DNA of 64,000 nucleotides from Hyphococcus lacteus (GTDB lineage: Bacteria; Pseudomonadota; Alphaproteobacteria; Caulobacterales; Parvularculaceae): assembly GCF_041058985.1 (NCBI RefSeq), contig NZ_JBEHZE010000001.1, forward strand, positions 1,984,001-2,048,000, given 5' to 3'. Made by a program: the position numbers and the translations under genes. Every line of letters starts with the position of its first letter. Positions within the stretch are counted from its first letter, which is position 1. This document shows, in pieces, positions 9,250 to 17,554 of the stretch. The notes under the pieces were generated by a model. It was not told the origin of the DNA. It did no database searches and worked only from the letters and a program-made list of their open reading frames with translations.

Positions 9250-10485
9250 ATGACCCGGAACGTTCGTGTACTTGGTGGCTTTCAGACAGATTTTTCTAAA
9301 AATTGGGCGCGAGAAGAAAAAGACCTAACGGCGCTTTTTACTGAAACGTTACAAGGCGGTTTTGAGGCGGCTCATGTTTTGCCGGGTGAGGTTGAAAGTG
9401 CCCATGTTGGTAATTTCACCGCAGAGCTGTTTTGCGATCAGGGTCATTTGGGCGGTTTTTTCACAGCCGCCGCGCCGGAAATGGCGGGCACGCCCGCCAT
9501 GCGTCACGAGGCAGCGTGCGCATCGGGAAGTATGGCGATGTTGTCAGCCATGGCCGAAATCGAAGCGGGGCGTTATGACCTTGTTGCGGTGCTTGGTATC
9601 GAAATGATGCGGAATGTACCCGGGACACAAGCGGCGGCCTATATTGGACCACCGGCAATGTGGGCTGGGCGTGAATGCGTCGGCGTAAAATACCCGTGGC
9701 CACACATGTTTGGAAAGCTCGGTGAAGAATATGAGCGCCGTTATGGCCTCAAGCGCGAACATCTTTCGGCGATTTCTAAGATCAACTTTGAGAACGCAAA
9801 ACGAAACCCAAATTCGCAAACGCGTAAATGGGGGTTCGAAGACGCTAGTTTCACTGCTGATGATGACGTTAATCCGGTGATTGATGGAATGATCAGAAAG
9901 CATGATTGCAGCCAAATGACAGATGGTGGTGCTGTTGTATTTTTGGCAAGCGATGAAAAAGCTGCCGAAATAGTCGCTCGCGCGGGCAGAACATTAGATG
10001 ACGCGCCACGTATTTCAGGGTGGGGGCACAAGACCGCCCACATTGGTCTCAATGAAAAATTGGCTGAAAGTCATGATGCAGAATATGTTTTCCCGCATGT
10101 TCGTTCAGCCATTCTCGATATGTATAAACGGGCAGGGATTACAACCACTGATGATTATGACGGTGTTGAAGTGCATGATTGCTTTACGCCGACCGAGTAT
10201 ATGGCGATTGACCACCTCGGCCTGACTGCACCGGGAGAGGGTTGGAAGGCGATCGAGCGAGGCGACATCGCATTGGGCGGGAAGTTACCGATTAATCCGT
10301 CTGGAGGATTAATCGGCTGCGGACATCCGGTTGGTGCCACGGGTGTTCGGATGATGCTAGATTGCTGGAAGCAAGTGACCGAACGGGCGGGCGACTATCA
10401 GGTCACCAATGCAAAACGCTTCGGTATGCTTAACCTTGGCGGTAGTGCGACCACTGCTGCTGCGTTCATGCTTGATCGCGATTAA
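9250..10485 (+). CDS. Thiolase-family acyltransferase (SCP-x / acetyl-CoA acetyltransferase type)
   Basis: A 411-residue thiolase. The nucleophilic Cys is in HEAACASGS (Cys90). The C-terminal GCGHPVGATG provides the second Cys (357) and the catalytic His (359), and PSGGLIGCGH is the family signature. Overall sequence resembles the sterol-carrier-protein-x group, used in sterol side-chain and branched-substrate degradation, more than biosynthetic PhaA. It closes the rightward operon and probably performs the thiolytic step after the acyl-CoA ligase. Its stop lies one base from that of the convergent ribokinase. Confidence 0.88.
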   Translation: MTRNVRVLGGFQTDFSKNWAREEKDLTALFTETLQGGFEAAHVLPGEVESAHVGNFTAELFCDQGHLGGFFTAAAPEMAGTPAMRHEAACASGSMAMLSAMAEIEAGRYDLVAVLGIEMMRNVPGTQAAAYIGPPAMWAGRECVGVKYPWPHMFGKLGEEYERRYGLKREHLSAISKINFENAKRNPNSQTRKWGFEDASFTADDDVNPVIDGMIRKHDCSQMTDGGAVVFLASDEKAAEIVARAGRTLDDAPRISGWGHKTAHIGLNEKLAESHDAEYVFPHVRSAILDMYKRAGITTTDDYDGVEVHDCFTPTEYMAIDHLGLTAPGEGWKAIERGDIALGGKLPINPSGGLIGCGHPVGATGVRMMLDCWKQVTERAGDYQVTNAKRFGMLNLGGSATTAAAFMLDRD

Positions 10486-10486
10486 A

Positions 10487-11407
10487 TTATCGCGCCATCC
10501 GGCCCATGAATTCAATAACTTCGTCATGGGTCGGAAGATTGGTGCGTGCACCTGGTCGCGTAACAGCCAATGCCGCTGCCGCGCATGCATATTTTGCAGC
10601 TTTACCTAACTGTTCCCCACGGGATAACGCGGCGCCAAAAAAACCGTTAAACGTATCGCCAGCGCCGGTTGTATCAACTGCGTCCACTTTATAGGGATCA
10701 ATAAACAGGCGTTCGTCGCGTGAGCGTACAAAACAACCGCGTGCGCCAAGCGTTATGATGACGTTTTCAACGCCGCGATCAAAAAAAGTATCGGTAATCG
10801 CATCAAGGCTGCGTTCGTTATCAGCAGCGATCCCCGAAAGTGATGCCGCTTCAACTTCGTTTGGCGTAAAATAAGTCACTGGCCCAAAATCTTCGCCAGG
10901 TGCTGGCGCGGGTGCCGGGTTAAATATAACTGACGTTCCGTGTTTTGCGGCAATTTTGATTGCATGTCGTACCGTATCAAGCGGTACCTCTAATTGGACG
11001 ATAAGATGACTGGCATCAGCGATAGCCGCTTCCGCTGCGGTTATGTCTTGTGTCGTGAGTTGCCCGTTTGCGCCAGGGGCAACCGCGATTGCGTTGTCGC
11101 CATTATCATCAACAAGAATGGCAGCAAGCCCGGTCGAGCTGTTCGCGTCGCGTATGACATAAGAGCAATCAACGCCGCCATCAATCAGTCCCTTCATGGA
11201 CTGTTCGCCAAAGGCGTCATCACCAACTTTGCTGATGAAATTTGCTTTTGCGCCCGCCGCAGCGACAGAAGCGGCTTGATTTGCACCTTTGCCGCCACCA
11301 AATATTTCGTAGCTTCCGGTGCCGATTACCGTTTCATTTTTCGCACAAATATGCGGTACGCGAATCGCTAGATCGATATTGGTGCTACCCACTACGGCAA
11401 TGGTCAT
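10487..11407 (-). CDS. rbsK: PfkB-family carbohydrate kinase, ribokinase type
   Basis: A 306-residue PfkB kinase that phosphorylates ribose or a related sugar with ATP. The substrate-binding FGGGKGANQA is at residues 36-45 and the C-terminal DTTGAGDTFNGFF holds the anion hole and catalytic Asp251. The start MTIAVVGSTNIDL is typical, with AAGGAA before the ATG. No ribose transporter, rbsD or nucleoside hydrolase is nearby; instead it follows the flavin reductase gene by 57 bases. The sugar is therefore uncertain, and a sugar moiety freed during catabolism in this island is one possibility. Confidence 0.85.
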   Translation of the reverse strand: MTIAVVGSTNIDLAIRVPHICAKNETVIGTGSYEIFGGGKGANQAASVAAAGAKANFISKVGDDAFGEQSMKGLIDGGVDCSYVIRDANSSTGLAAILVDDNGDNAIAVAPGANGQLTTQDITAAEAAIADASHLIVQLEVPLDTVRHAIKIAAKHGTSVIFNPAPAPAPGEDFGPVTYFTPNEVEAASLSGIAADNERSLDAITDTFFDRGVENVIITLGARGCFVRSRDERLFIDPYKVDAVDTTGAGDTFNGFFGAALSRGEQLGKAAKYACAAAALAVTRPGARTNLPTHDEVIEFMGRMAR

Positions 11408-11464
11408 GGTGTTTCCTTATGATATTTGGGTCTCGGACGGCGACAGTAAGCTAAGGTTGAACGG

Positions 11465-11941
11465 TTAGAGAAAATTGCCTTGATGATAAATCATGGGTTT
11501 GGACGTCAGGTCTTTGGCAACAGTCAGACCACGGCCGATTAGAATTTCGTGGTCGCCTACGGTGTAGGAATCGTGCAGGGCGCAATCGATGAATACTGGT
11601 GCGCCAGAAAGACGGGGGGCACCGGTCTCATCATGGACAAAGTCAAATCCCTCGAAACGGTTGGTTTCCATAGGTGTCGCAAAACGCATGGCGACGTCCA
11701 TGCCGTCGGCACCGAGGATGTTGATGCCGAAATGACCCTTGGCTTTGATCGGGGCAAGTGCGGGGTTTTTGTGATCAAGACACACCAAGAGAAGCGGGGG
11801 GGTCAATGAGACCGAGCAAAATGCACTGACAGTCGTGCCAACTGGTTCGTTGCCGTCCCAACCGGTGACAACAGTAACGCCAGAGGCGAAATACCCCATA
11901 ACACTGCGCCAATCGTCGGGGGATACAGTTTGCTCACTCAT
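11465..11941 (-). CDS. Flavin reductase-like FMN-binding protein
   Basis: A 158-residue member of the flavin reductase/HpaC-like split-barrel family: WRSVMGYFASGVTVVTG at the N-terminus, then TTVSAFCSVSLTPPLLLVCLD and GHFGINIL, and a C-terminal GDHEILIGRG. These proteins hand reduced FMN or FAD to a partner monooxygenase. ATG at 11941 is chosen with AAGGAA five bases upstream; an upstream in-frame TTG is less likely. No flavin monooxygenase is encoded in the window. The nearest oxygenase is the divergent Rieske protein, which normally takes electrons from a ferredoxin reductase, so the partner is unclear. Confidence 0.85.
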   Translation of the reverse strand: MSEQTVSPDDWRSVMGYFASGVTVVTGWDGNEPVGTTVSAFCSVSLTPPLLLVCLDHKNPALAPIKAKGHFGINILGADGMDVAMRFATPMETNRFEGFDFVHDETGAPRLSGAPVFIDCALHDSYTVGDHEILIGRGLTVAKDLTSKPMIYHQGNFL

Positions 11942-12256
11942 TCGAAATTCCTTCTTATTCGGCGTCAATTAATCAACGTTTTCATTAGCGCGGGTAGGCG
12001 TAAAAAACGTATATACTTATATTTATCTGTGCGGCGACGCTTGCACATGTCCAAAAACGCCCCGCTACATTACCGTAGTTACACGGTAGCGTTATATATT
12101 GCGAACGATTCTTACTTTTCGAATATTTACACGATCTCAACTTTAAAGCGATGGCGGGGCAACTCTTGGGGCGTGTTGAGACAAGATCGAAAACGCCGTC
12201 AGGGCGAGCTTTACGGTACTGGAATTAAAATGAAATACCCGTGAGGAAAGCACTAC
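11942..12256. promoter_or_regulatory. Divergent regulatory gap between flavin reductase and Rieske oxygenase operons
   Basis: This 315-base stretch contains no convincing gene. It is AT-rich and holds the inverted repeat TACCGT (12071-12076) / ACGGTA (12083-12088) with a six-base spacer, a size common for transcription factor sites. Promoters for both operons must lie here. The AraC gene at 14409 is a candidate regulator, although AraC sites are usually direct repeats. Confidence 0.4.
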
Positions 12257-13456
12257 ATGAAAACCGGCCTGAAAATGAATGACGAATTTTTCCGTTCCTT
12301 GGATAGCTCTATTTTGCCGGTCGAAAAGGCAGAAACGCTGCCCCCGGAATGTTACACAGATGATGATTTCTTCGAGTTAGAGAAGGAAGCGTTGTTTAAC
12401 CATGAATGGTTATGTGTTGGGCGTGAATCGTGGGTCGCAAATCCCGGCGATTATTTTACATCCGCCATCATTGGTGAGCCGCTTGTAATCTCGCGTACAC
12501 GTAAAAATGAAATCAAAGCGATGTCGTCAGTATGCCAACATCGCGCGATGTTGGTTGCTGAAGGTCGCGGGAATACCCGTGGATTTGTTTGTCCCTATCA
12601 CCATTGGGTTTATGGCCTTGACGGAAAATTGGTGAATGCGCCGGAGACACAAACAACCTGTGATTTCCATAAAGGTGATGTTCGGTTACCAGAGTTGAAA
12701 GTCGAAGTTTGGCTTGGGTTTATTTTTGTGAATTTCGATATGGATGCGCCGCCACTTGCGCCGCGTCTTACCGAAGTTGAAAACGTGCTTAAACCATACG
12801 ATCTCGAGAACACCGAAGGTCCACACCCAGAAGAAGCGCAATATCTTCCATGGAACTGGAAGGTGATGTTTGAAAATAACAATGACGGCTATCATGCAAG
12901 CCGTCTGCACCAAGGGCCACTTCACGATTTTGTGCCCAGTGAAAATGCAGTGTTCCCGAAATTACCAGAAGATACGGCTGGGTATTTTCGGACTAACGGT
13001 TCGACCCATAAAGATGCTGCGTTTAACGCGACGCAAAAGGCGCTGTTCCCTGTGTTTCCTGGATTGTCTGATGATGATCGGATGCAAATGGTCTTTGCCA
13101 ACATTCCGCCAACACTATCACTCGTGATGACGTCGGACATGATCATTTATTTGATCGTCCGCGCTGACACAGCAGAGAAGCATTACATGGATACTGGTGT
13201 GCTGTTTGCTAAAGGTACCATGAGCGATGCTGCTTATTCTCATAAACTTGCCATGACGATGGCGGCCGCAGAGGAAATCATGCAGCAGGACCAGCATGTG
13301 GATGAGTTGGTTCAGGTTGGTTTGCGTTCTCGTTTTGCTATCCGTGGTCGCTATTCTTGGCAGGAAGGCGCCCAAAGCCAGTTGAATGGCTGGCTGGTTC
13401 CACGCTATCAAGAGGCTTGGGAAAAGGCGAAGAAGAACGGAAAAACTAATGGCTGA
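12257..13456 (+). CDS. Rieske non-haem iron oxygenase, catalytic alpha subunit
   Basis: A 399-residue ring-hydroxylating or demethylating oxygenase. The Rieske [2Fe-2S] cluster ligands are Cys93-x-His95 (CQH) and Cys112-x2-His115 (CPYH). The mononuclear iron site includes the bridging Asp210 and His213/His218 (NNNDGYHASRLH). Such enzymes insert oxygen into aromatic rings or N-methyl groups using electrons from a reductase. GAGGAAAG precedes the ATG at 12257; a second ATG at 12275 is possible. It overlaps the LigB gene by eight bases, so the two are co-translated. No beta subunit, ferredoxin or ferredoxin reductase is near. Substrate unknown. Confidence 0.9.
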   Translation: MKTGLKMNDEFFRSLDSSILPVEKAETLPPECYTDDDFFELEKEALFNHEWLCVGRESWVANPGDYFTSAIIGEPLVISRTRKNEIKAMSSVCQHRAMLVAEGRGNTRGFVCPYHHWVYGLDGKLVNAPETQTTCDFHKGDVRLPELKVEVWLGFIFVNFDMDAPPLAPRLTEVENVLKPYDLENTEGPHPEEAQYLPWNWKVMFENNNDGYHASRLHQGPLHDFVPSENAVFPKLPEDTAGYFRTNGSTHKDAAFNATQKALFPVFPGLSDDDRMQMVFANIPPTLSLVMTSDMIIYLIVRADTAEKHYMDTGVLFAKGTMSDAAYSHKLAMTMAAAEEIMQQDQHVDELVQVGLRSRFAIRGRYSWQEGAQSQLNGWLVPRYQEAWEKAKKNGKTNG

Positions 13457-14234
13457 TTCAAGAATGCCCGTGGTGTTTTATGGGCACGGTAGTCCGACTA
13501 TTGCTCGGGAAACGAACAGCACAACCAAGACTTGGCGTGAAATTGCCAAGTCTCTTCCAAAGCCGAAAGCGATATTGACGATTTCTGCTCATTGGCAGAC
13601 GCGCGGTGTTGCCGTTACAGCAATGGAACGCCCACAGACGATTCATGATTTTGGCCGGGGGTTGGGTGCAGATTTGTTCCAAATTCAATACCCTGCACCC
13701 GGTGATCCTGAGCTTGCAAAACGCGTAAAAGCTCTTTTAGAGCCAAGCGTACCAGTCGCATTGGATCAACGTTGGGGCTTAGATCACGGAACGTGGTCTG
13801 TATTGATGAAGGCTTTTCCTGACGCAGATATTCCGGTTGTTCAACTCAGCATGGACGCCACAAAAGAACCTGAATGGCATCTCGAACTCGGGCGCAAGCT
13901 TCAACCATTACGTGATGAAGGTATTCTGATTATCGGAACGGGGAATATTGTTCACAATCTGGGCGTCATGGATTGGAACGAGGCTGCAAAACCGTATGAC
14001 TGGGCAACCCGTTTTAATGACTACGTCAAAGGCTGCGTGGTCAGAAAAGATGGTGATGGTTTGGCCAATTATCTGAATGCAGGCCAGGATGCGGCGCGGT
14101 CTGTCCCTTCTGATGATCATTATTTGCCGCTTTTATATGCTGTCGGTGCAGCGGGCGATGATTATAAGGTGAAATTCAACCCAGATTTCATCATCTACAA
14201 GTCGCTAAGCATGACGACTATAACTTTCCGCTAG
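13449..14234 (+). CDS. LigB/DODA-type extradiol ring-cleavage dioxygenase
   Basis: A 261-residue class III extradiol dioxygenase of the DOPA-4,5-dioxygenase-like group. Metal and catalytic histidines are visible at His13 (FYGHGSP), His48 (ISAHWQ), His113 (LDHGTWS) and His169 (GNIVHNLG). It would open a catechol-type ring next to the hydroxyls with Fe(II) or Zn. The ATG at 13449 overlaps the Rieske stop by eight bases; a longer in-frame extension lies inside the Rieske gene and is not used. Coupling to the Rieske oxygenase suggests hydroxylation followed by ring opening, although many DODA-like proteins have no known substrate. Confidence 0.87.
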   Translation: MADSRMPVVFYGHGSPTIARETNSTTKTWREIAKSLPKPKAILTISAHWQTRGVAVTAMERPQTIHDFGRGLGADLFQIQYPAPGDPELAKRVKALLEPSVPVALDQRWGLDHGTWSVLMKAFPDADIPVVQLSMDATKEPEWHLELGRKLQPLRDEGILIIGTGNIVHNLGVMDWNEAAKPYDWATRFNDYVKGCVVRKDGDGLANYLNAGQDAARSVPSDDHYLPLLYAVGAAGDDYKVKFNPDFIIYKSLSMTTITFR

Positions 14235-14252
14235 TTTTGTAGTTAAATGGTA

Positions 14253-14291
14253 GGGAATACAGCGCGGCATCTATTGTCAGCGTGTATTCCC
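14253..14291 (+). terminator. Hairpin downstream of the Rieske-LigB operon
   Basis: A perfect nine-base inverted repeat (GGGAATACA at 14253-14261, complement at 14283-14291) with a 21-base loop sits 18 bases after the LigB stop. Only a short T-run follows, so it may be a weak terminator, an RNA-stabilising hairpin, or an operator for the downstream AraC gene. Confidence 0.4.
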
Positions 14292-14408
14292 GTTTGCGCT
14301 CGTGGGGCAGCGAGGCTTCCGAATAGCGCGCAAACTGGCATTTGACTTTGTTATAGTGCGAAAGGCTGTATAAACCGCTGATTAAGCGCAGCTAGCAGCG
14401 ATGGTCTT

Positions 14409-15371
14409 ATGAGTGTCTGGAAATATTCCACGTCTGCGGAAAGTGATGCCAATAGCGTCGCCCATTGGCGCGAGGCGATGTCTAGGATCAACCTGCCGGT
14501 TGAGTCGGTGGTCAATCCAGCAAACTTCCGTGGATCTATCATCTCAAGAGAATCTCCGTTGGGGATCAAGATTTCCGTGGTCGATGCCGAGCCACAAAAG
14601 ATTGCCGGGAAGTATGGCAATCAAGCAAACGCGATCTGGCTAGCTGCAATGATAGAGGGCGAAGCGGAACTCGATGCAGAGGCCATGAATCTAAAAATTG
14701 GCCCGCGTGATATTGTTTATGGGCGTACTGGCGGGAAGCAAGCGGCGTTGGCTTATGCGACGCCGTATAAGCAGATATTTATCACTGCGCCTCCTTTGGT
14801 TATTGACCCGCGATTAATTAGTCCGGTTGCGTTGCAGTTGGGCTGTATCCGAATGGAGTCGAGCATAGCCCGAATTTTTTCGAGCTTGTTGTTGGAAATC
14901 GCAAAAGACTTTGAAACAATGGATACCAGTGAGTTGCGACCTATTGAATTGTCACTCGCTGAATTGCTTATTTCTTGTATCATGGCTGAGGGCGGTGAGA
15001 TCGCGCTTGGTGGTGCCGCGGCCAACAGAACGGCGCATCTCAATCGTATTCAGCAGACCATTGAGACGTTTCTTGGCGATCCAGCGCTCGACACAAAATA
15101 TATCGCCGATCGCGAAGGCGTTTCCATCCGTTACCTTCAAAAACTGTTTTCATCATCTGGTCAGACGATTGCCACCTATATTCGGATGCGCCGTTTAGAG
15201 CGCTGTAAGGATGATCTTCAAAACCCGGCATTCGACAATTTATCGATCACCCAGATATGCTTTCGATGGGGGTTTAGCTCATCTGCGCATTTCAGCCGTG
15301 CATTTCGTGATCAATTTGGTGTGTCCCCACGGGAATTTCGTAAGAATATCGCACCTTTAGGCGAAGCCTAA
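14409..15371 (+). CDS. AraC-family transcriptional regulator
   Basis: A 320-residue regulator. An N-terminal sensing domain of the AraC-binding-like cupin type occupies about the first 200 residues. The C-terminal double helix-turn-helix contains IATYIRMRRLERCKDDL and the signature FRWGFSSSAHFSRAFRDQFG near residues 280-305, ending in VSPREFRK. It is transcribed in the same direction as, and 174 bases after, the Rieske-LigB pair, which it may regulate. Ribosome-site sequence before the ATG is weak, so the start is less certain. Confidence 0.87.
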   Translation: MSVWKYSTSAESDANSVAHWREAMSRINLPVESVVNPANFRGSIISRESPLGIKISVVDAEPQKIAGKYGNQANAIWLAAMIEGEAELDAEAMNLKIGPRDIVYGRTGGKQAALAYATPYKQIFITAPPLVIDPRLISPVALQLGCIRMESSIARIFSSLLLEIAKDFETMDTSELRPIELSLAELLISCIMAEGGEIALGGAAANRTAHLNRIQQTIETFLGDPALDTKYIADREGVSIRYLQKLFSSSGQTIATYIRMRRLERCKDDLQNPAFDNLSITQICFRWGFSSSAHFSRAFRDQFGVSPREFRKNIAPLGEA

Positions 15372-15514
15372 TTGGCGAGACGGGCAATGGCGGGAAAGGC
15401 AATTTTCCGGTCGCTCCTAGTCAAGACCTAAGGGGCAGGGCTTTTTATCAAGATCATTAACAAGGGAATAGGTGCGCAATGACGTCATTGCCCCCGCGAA
15501 AGGTAGAGGAATAC

Positions 15515-16006
15515 ATGGCATATCCGAACACGCTAATTTTCGTAGACTTGGCTTCTGATGACCCAAAAGCGGCAGGTGAATTTTACGCCGCAGTATTCGG
15601 TTGGGAAAATGATGCCCGTCCTGAAGGTGTGTTCCACCGCATGGTCCCCGGTCAAAACTTCCGTCTTTCGGATGGTTCGCAAAGCGAAGTCGGCAACCTT
15701 CATATGGGTATTTTCGACGCCGCTAATGCGCGTCCTAACCCAAACCCAGAAGGCGTAGAGCCGCGCCAACTCGCAGACACCGGACGTAAGGCCCGTATCT
15801 GGATTATGGTCAGCGAAGATGACTCAGTTGAGCGCATCATTGGCGAAGCTGAAAAGCGCGGTGCGACCGTTCTTTGGCGTAATCATTATTGGAAAGAGTT
15901 TAACGGCTTTAATCACTGCTTCCGTGATCCATGGGGCAATGAAATTCTACTTTGGGTTAAAGGTGGCGAGAACCCACAGATTCCGGACGATTATACTCGC
16001 GAATAA
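15515..16006 (+). CDS. VOC / glyoxalase-fold protein
   Basis: A 163-residue member of the vicinal oxygen chelate superfamily: FVDLASDDPKAAGEFYAAVFGW at the start and NHCFRDPWGNEILLWVKGG at the end are the two halves of the fold. Members include glyoxalase I, extradiol dioxygenases, isomerases and antibiotic-binding proteins. The start at 15515 has GAGGA five bases upstream; an earlier ATG at 15479 has poor spacing. It is single-standing, bounded by the AraC gene and a strong terminator. Its enzymatic role is not readable; the context hints at ring-cleavage or aldehyde metabolism. Confidence 0.8.
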   Translation: MAYPNTLIFVDLASDDPKAAGEFYAAVFGWENDARPEGVFHRMVPGQNFRLSDGSQSEVGNLHMGIFDAANARPNPNPEGVEPRQLADTGRKARIWIMVSEDDSVERIIGEAEKRGATVLWRNHYWKEFNGFNHCFRDPWGNEILLWVKGGENPQIPDDYTRE

Positions 16007-16081
16007 ATTATTCAGCCTGAGTAGTTCAGAATGAATGATCCGGCTACAAAACATTTTTAGGGTGTCTGTTAAGATGCCCAG

Positions 16082-16112
16082 AAGCCGCTGGGTTCTCCCA
16101 GCGGCTTTTTTT
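16082..16112 (+). terminator. Rho-independent terminator after the VOC gene
   Basis: An 11-base GC-rich stem (16082-16092 with 16097-16107) with a TTCT loop is followed by a T-run. It terminates the rightward transcript. Its T-run overlaps the last codon region of the convergent dadA. Confidence 0.92.
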
Positions 16113-17364
16113 ATGAGTAGCGACTGACCGAAAGGTCGTCGTGCTGGATAGCAGGGGCACGGCCGCTGATGATATCAGCAAGCAACTGACCTGAGCCGCA
16201 GGCCATCGTCCAACCTAGTGTTCCGTGTCCGGTGTTGAGGTAGAGGTTTTTAACCGGTGTCGCGCCGACAATGGGGGTTCCGTCCGGTGTCATCGGCCGT
16301 AGCCCAGACCAATATTTTGCATCCTCAAAGTTGCATGACTTTGGAAAGAGATCGCTCACGGAATGCATGAGTGTGTCACAACGGTTTTTCGGTAAACGGT
16401 TGTTATATCCGGAGACCTCAGCCATGCCGCCCACGCGAACACGGTCTCCAAGGCGTGTGATGGCAATTTTGTAGCTTTCGTCCATCAAGGTTGAGACCGG
16501 TGCCTGGTCGGCGTCTGTGATCGAAAGGGTAAGGGAATAGCCTTTAATAGGGTAGATAGGCAATTTAACACCCAACGACCGCGCGAGGATTGGCGAATAA
16601 CTACCGAGGGCCAGAACGAAATTATCGGCTGTGATCAAGCCATCATTTGTTACGACGCTGCGAATATGGTTTCCGGTTTGCTCGATCGCTTCAATTGTTG
16701 TGTTGAATTTAAATTCGACACCAAGCGCTTGGGCCATGTCGGCCAGTTTGTTTGTAAATTTAAAACAATCGCCAGTTTCATCATTGGGAAGACGTAGCCC
16801 GCCTTTGATCTTGCTTTTGACCTCGTTCAGCGCTGGTTCGGCACGGGCGCAGCCATCAACATCAAGCACTTCGAATGGAATTCCACACTGGCTTAGAACT
16901 TCTGTGTCTTTGCTAATGTCGTCGAGCTGCTTCTGTGTACGGAATAGCTGTAATGTGCCTTTCTCGCGGCCGTCGTATGATATCCCAGTTTCCGCACGGA
17001 GTTCTTTGAGGCAGTGGTGGCTATATTCTGATAGACGCACCATTCGACTTTTGTTGACGGCGTAGCGTGTGCTCGTGCAATTCCGAAGAATCCCGAAAAG
17101 CCATTGCATGACTTCAAGGTTTAATTGTGGCTGTAGGATCAGCGGCGCATTTTTCATCAGCAGCCATTTTACTGCTTTTTGCGGGATGCCGGGCGCAGCC
17201 CAAGGTGACGAATATCCAGGCGAAATTTCGCCAGCATTTGCAAAGCTTGTTTCAAGTGCTGGGCCTGGCTGACGATCAATGACGGTGACTTGGTGCCCCG
17301 CGCGTGCGAGATAATAAGCAGATGTGACGCCTATTACGCCGCTTCCTAAAACTACAATTTTCAT
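16111..17364 (-). CDS. dadA: D-amino acid dehydrogenase small subunit-like flavoprotein
   Basis: A 417-residue FAD-dependent oxidase/dehydrogenase of the DadA family, oxidising D-alanine and other D-amino acids to 2-keto acids and passing electrons to quinone at the inner membrane. The N-terminal GSGVIG dinucleotide fold is at residues 7-12. The DadA-typical ALETSFANAGEISPGYSSPWAAPG and the C-terminal GLRPMTPDGTPIVG with NTGHGTLGWTMACGSG are present. Length matches the family. Alanine racemase lies 1.8 kb upstream on the same strand but is separated by the ABC transporter genes. Some DadA-like proteins act on other amines, so exact substrate is moderately certain. Confidence 0.87.
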   Translation of the reverse strand: MKIVVLGSGVIGVTSAYYLARAGHQVTVIDRQPGPALETSFANAGEISPGYSSPWAAPGIPQKAVKWLLMKNAPLILQPQLNLEVMQWLFGILRNCTSTRYAVNKSRMVRLSEYSHHCLKELRAETGISYDGREKGTLQLFRTQKQLDDISKDTEVLSQCGIPFEVLDVDGCARAEPALNEVKSKIKGGLRLPNDETGDCFKFTNKLADMAQALGVEFKFNTTIEAIEQTGNHIRSVVTNDGLITADNFVLALGSYSPILARSLGVKLPIYPIKGYSLTLSITDADQAPVSTLMDESYKIAITRLGDRVRVGGMAEVSGYNNRLPKNRCDTLMHSVSDLFPKSCNFEDAKYWSGLRPMTPDGTPIVGATPVKNLYLNTGHGTLGWTMACGSGQLLADIISGRAPAIQHDDLSVSRYS

Positions 17365-17554
17365 GATGGTCTGATTGTTCTTTGCTTAATGGATCGCTGA
17401 CCGCAAGGCTATTGTTCCCCCGCGAGTTCACTCAAATTACGCAAAACGCTGATGAAAAACAGCGCGAAAATCGGTAGATTTCGATAGATTATCCACCTTA
17501 TGGTCGAAATTTGATAATGGAGTGCAGAATTTACACTAAATTGCCGAACGGCGT

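Noticed and set aside
13386..13448. N-terminal extension of the LigB dioxygenase
   Set aside because: It lies inside the Rieske gene; the ATG at 13449 gives the canonical start with FYGHGSP close to the N-terminus.
1..16000. Catabolic region as a mobile genomic island
   Set aside because: No integrase, transposase, tRNA target or flanking direct repeat was seen; composition looks only slightly richer in A and T than the housekeeping parts and was not measured.
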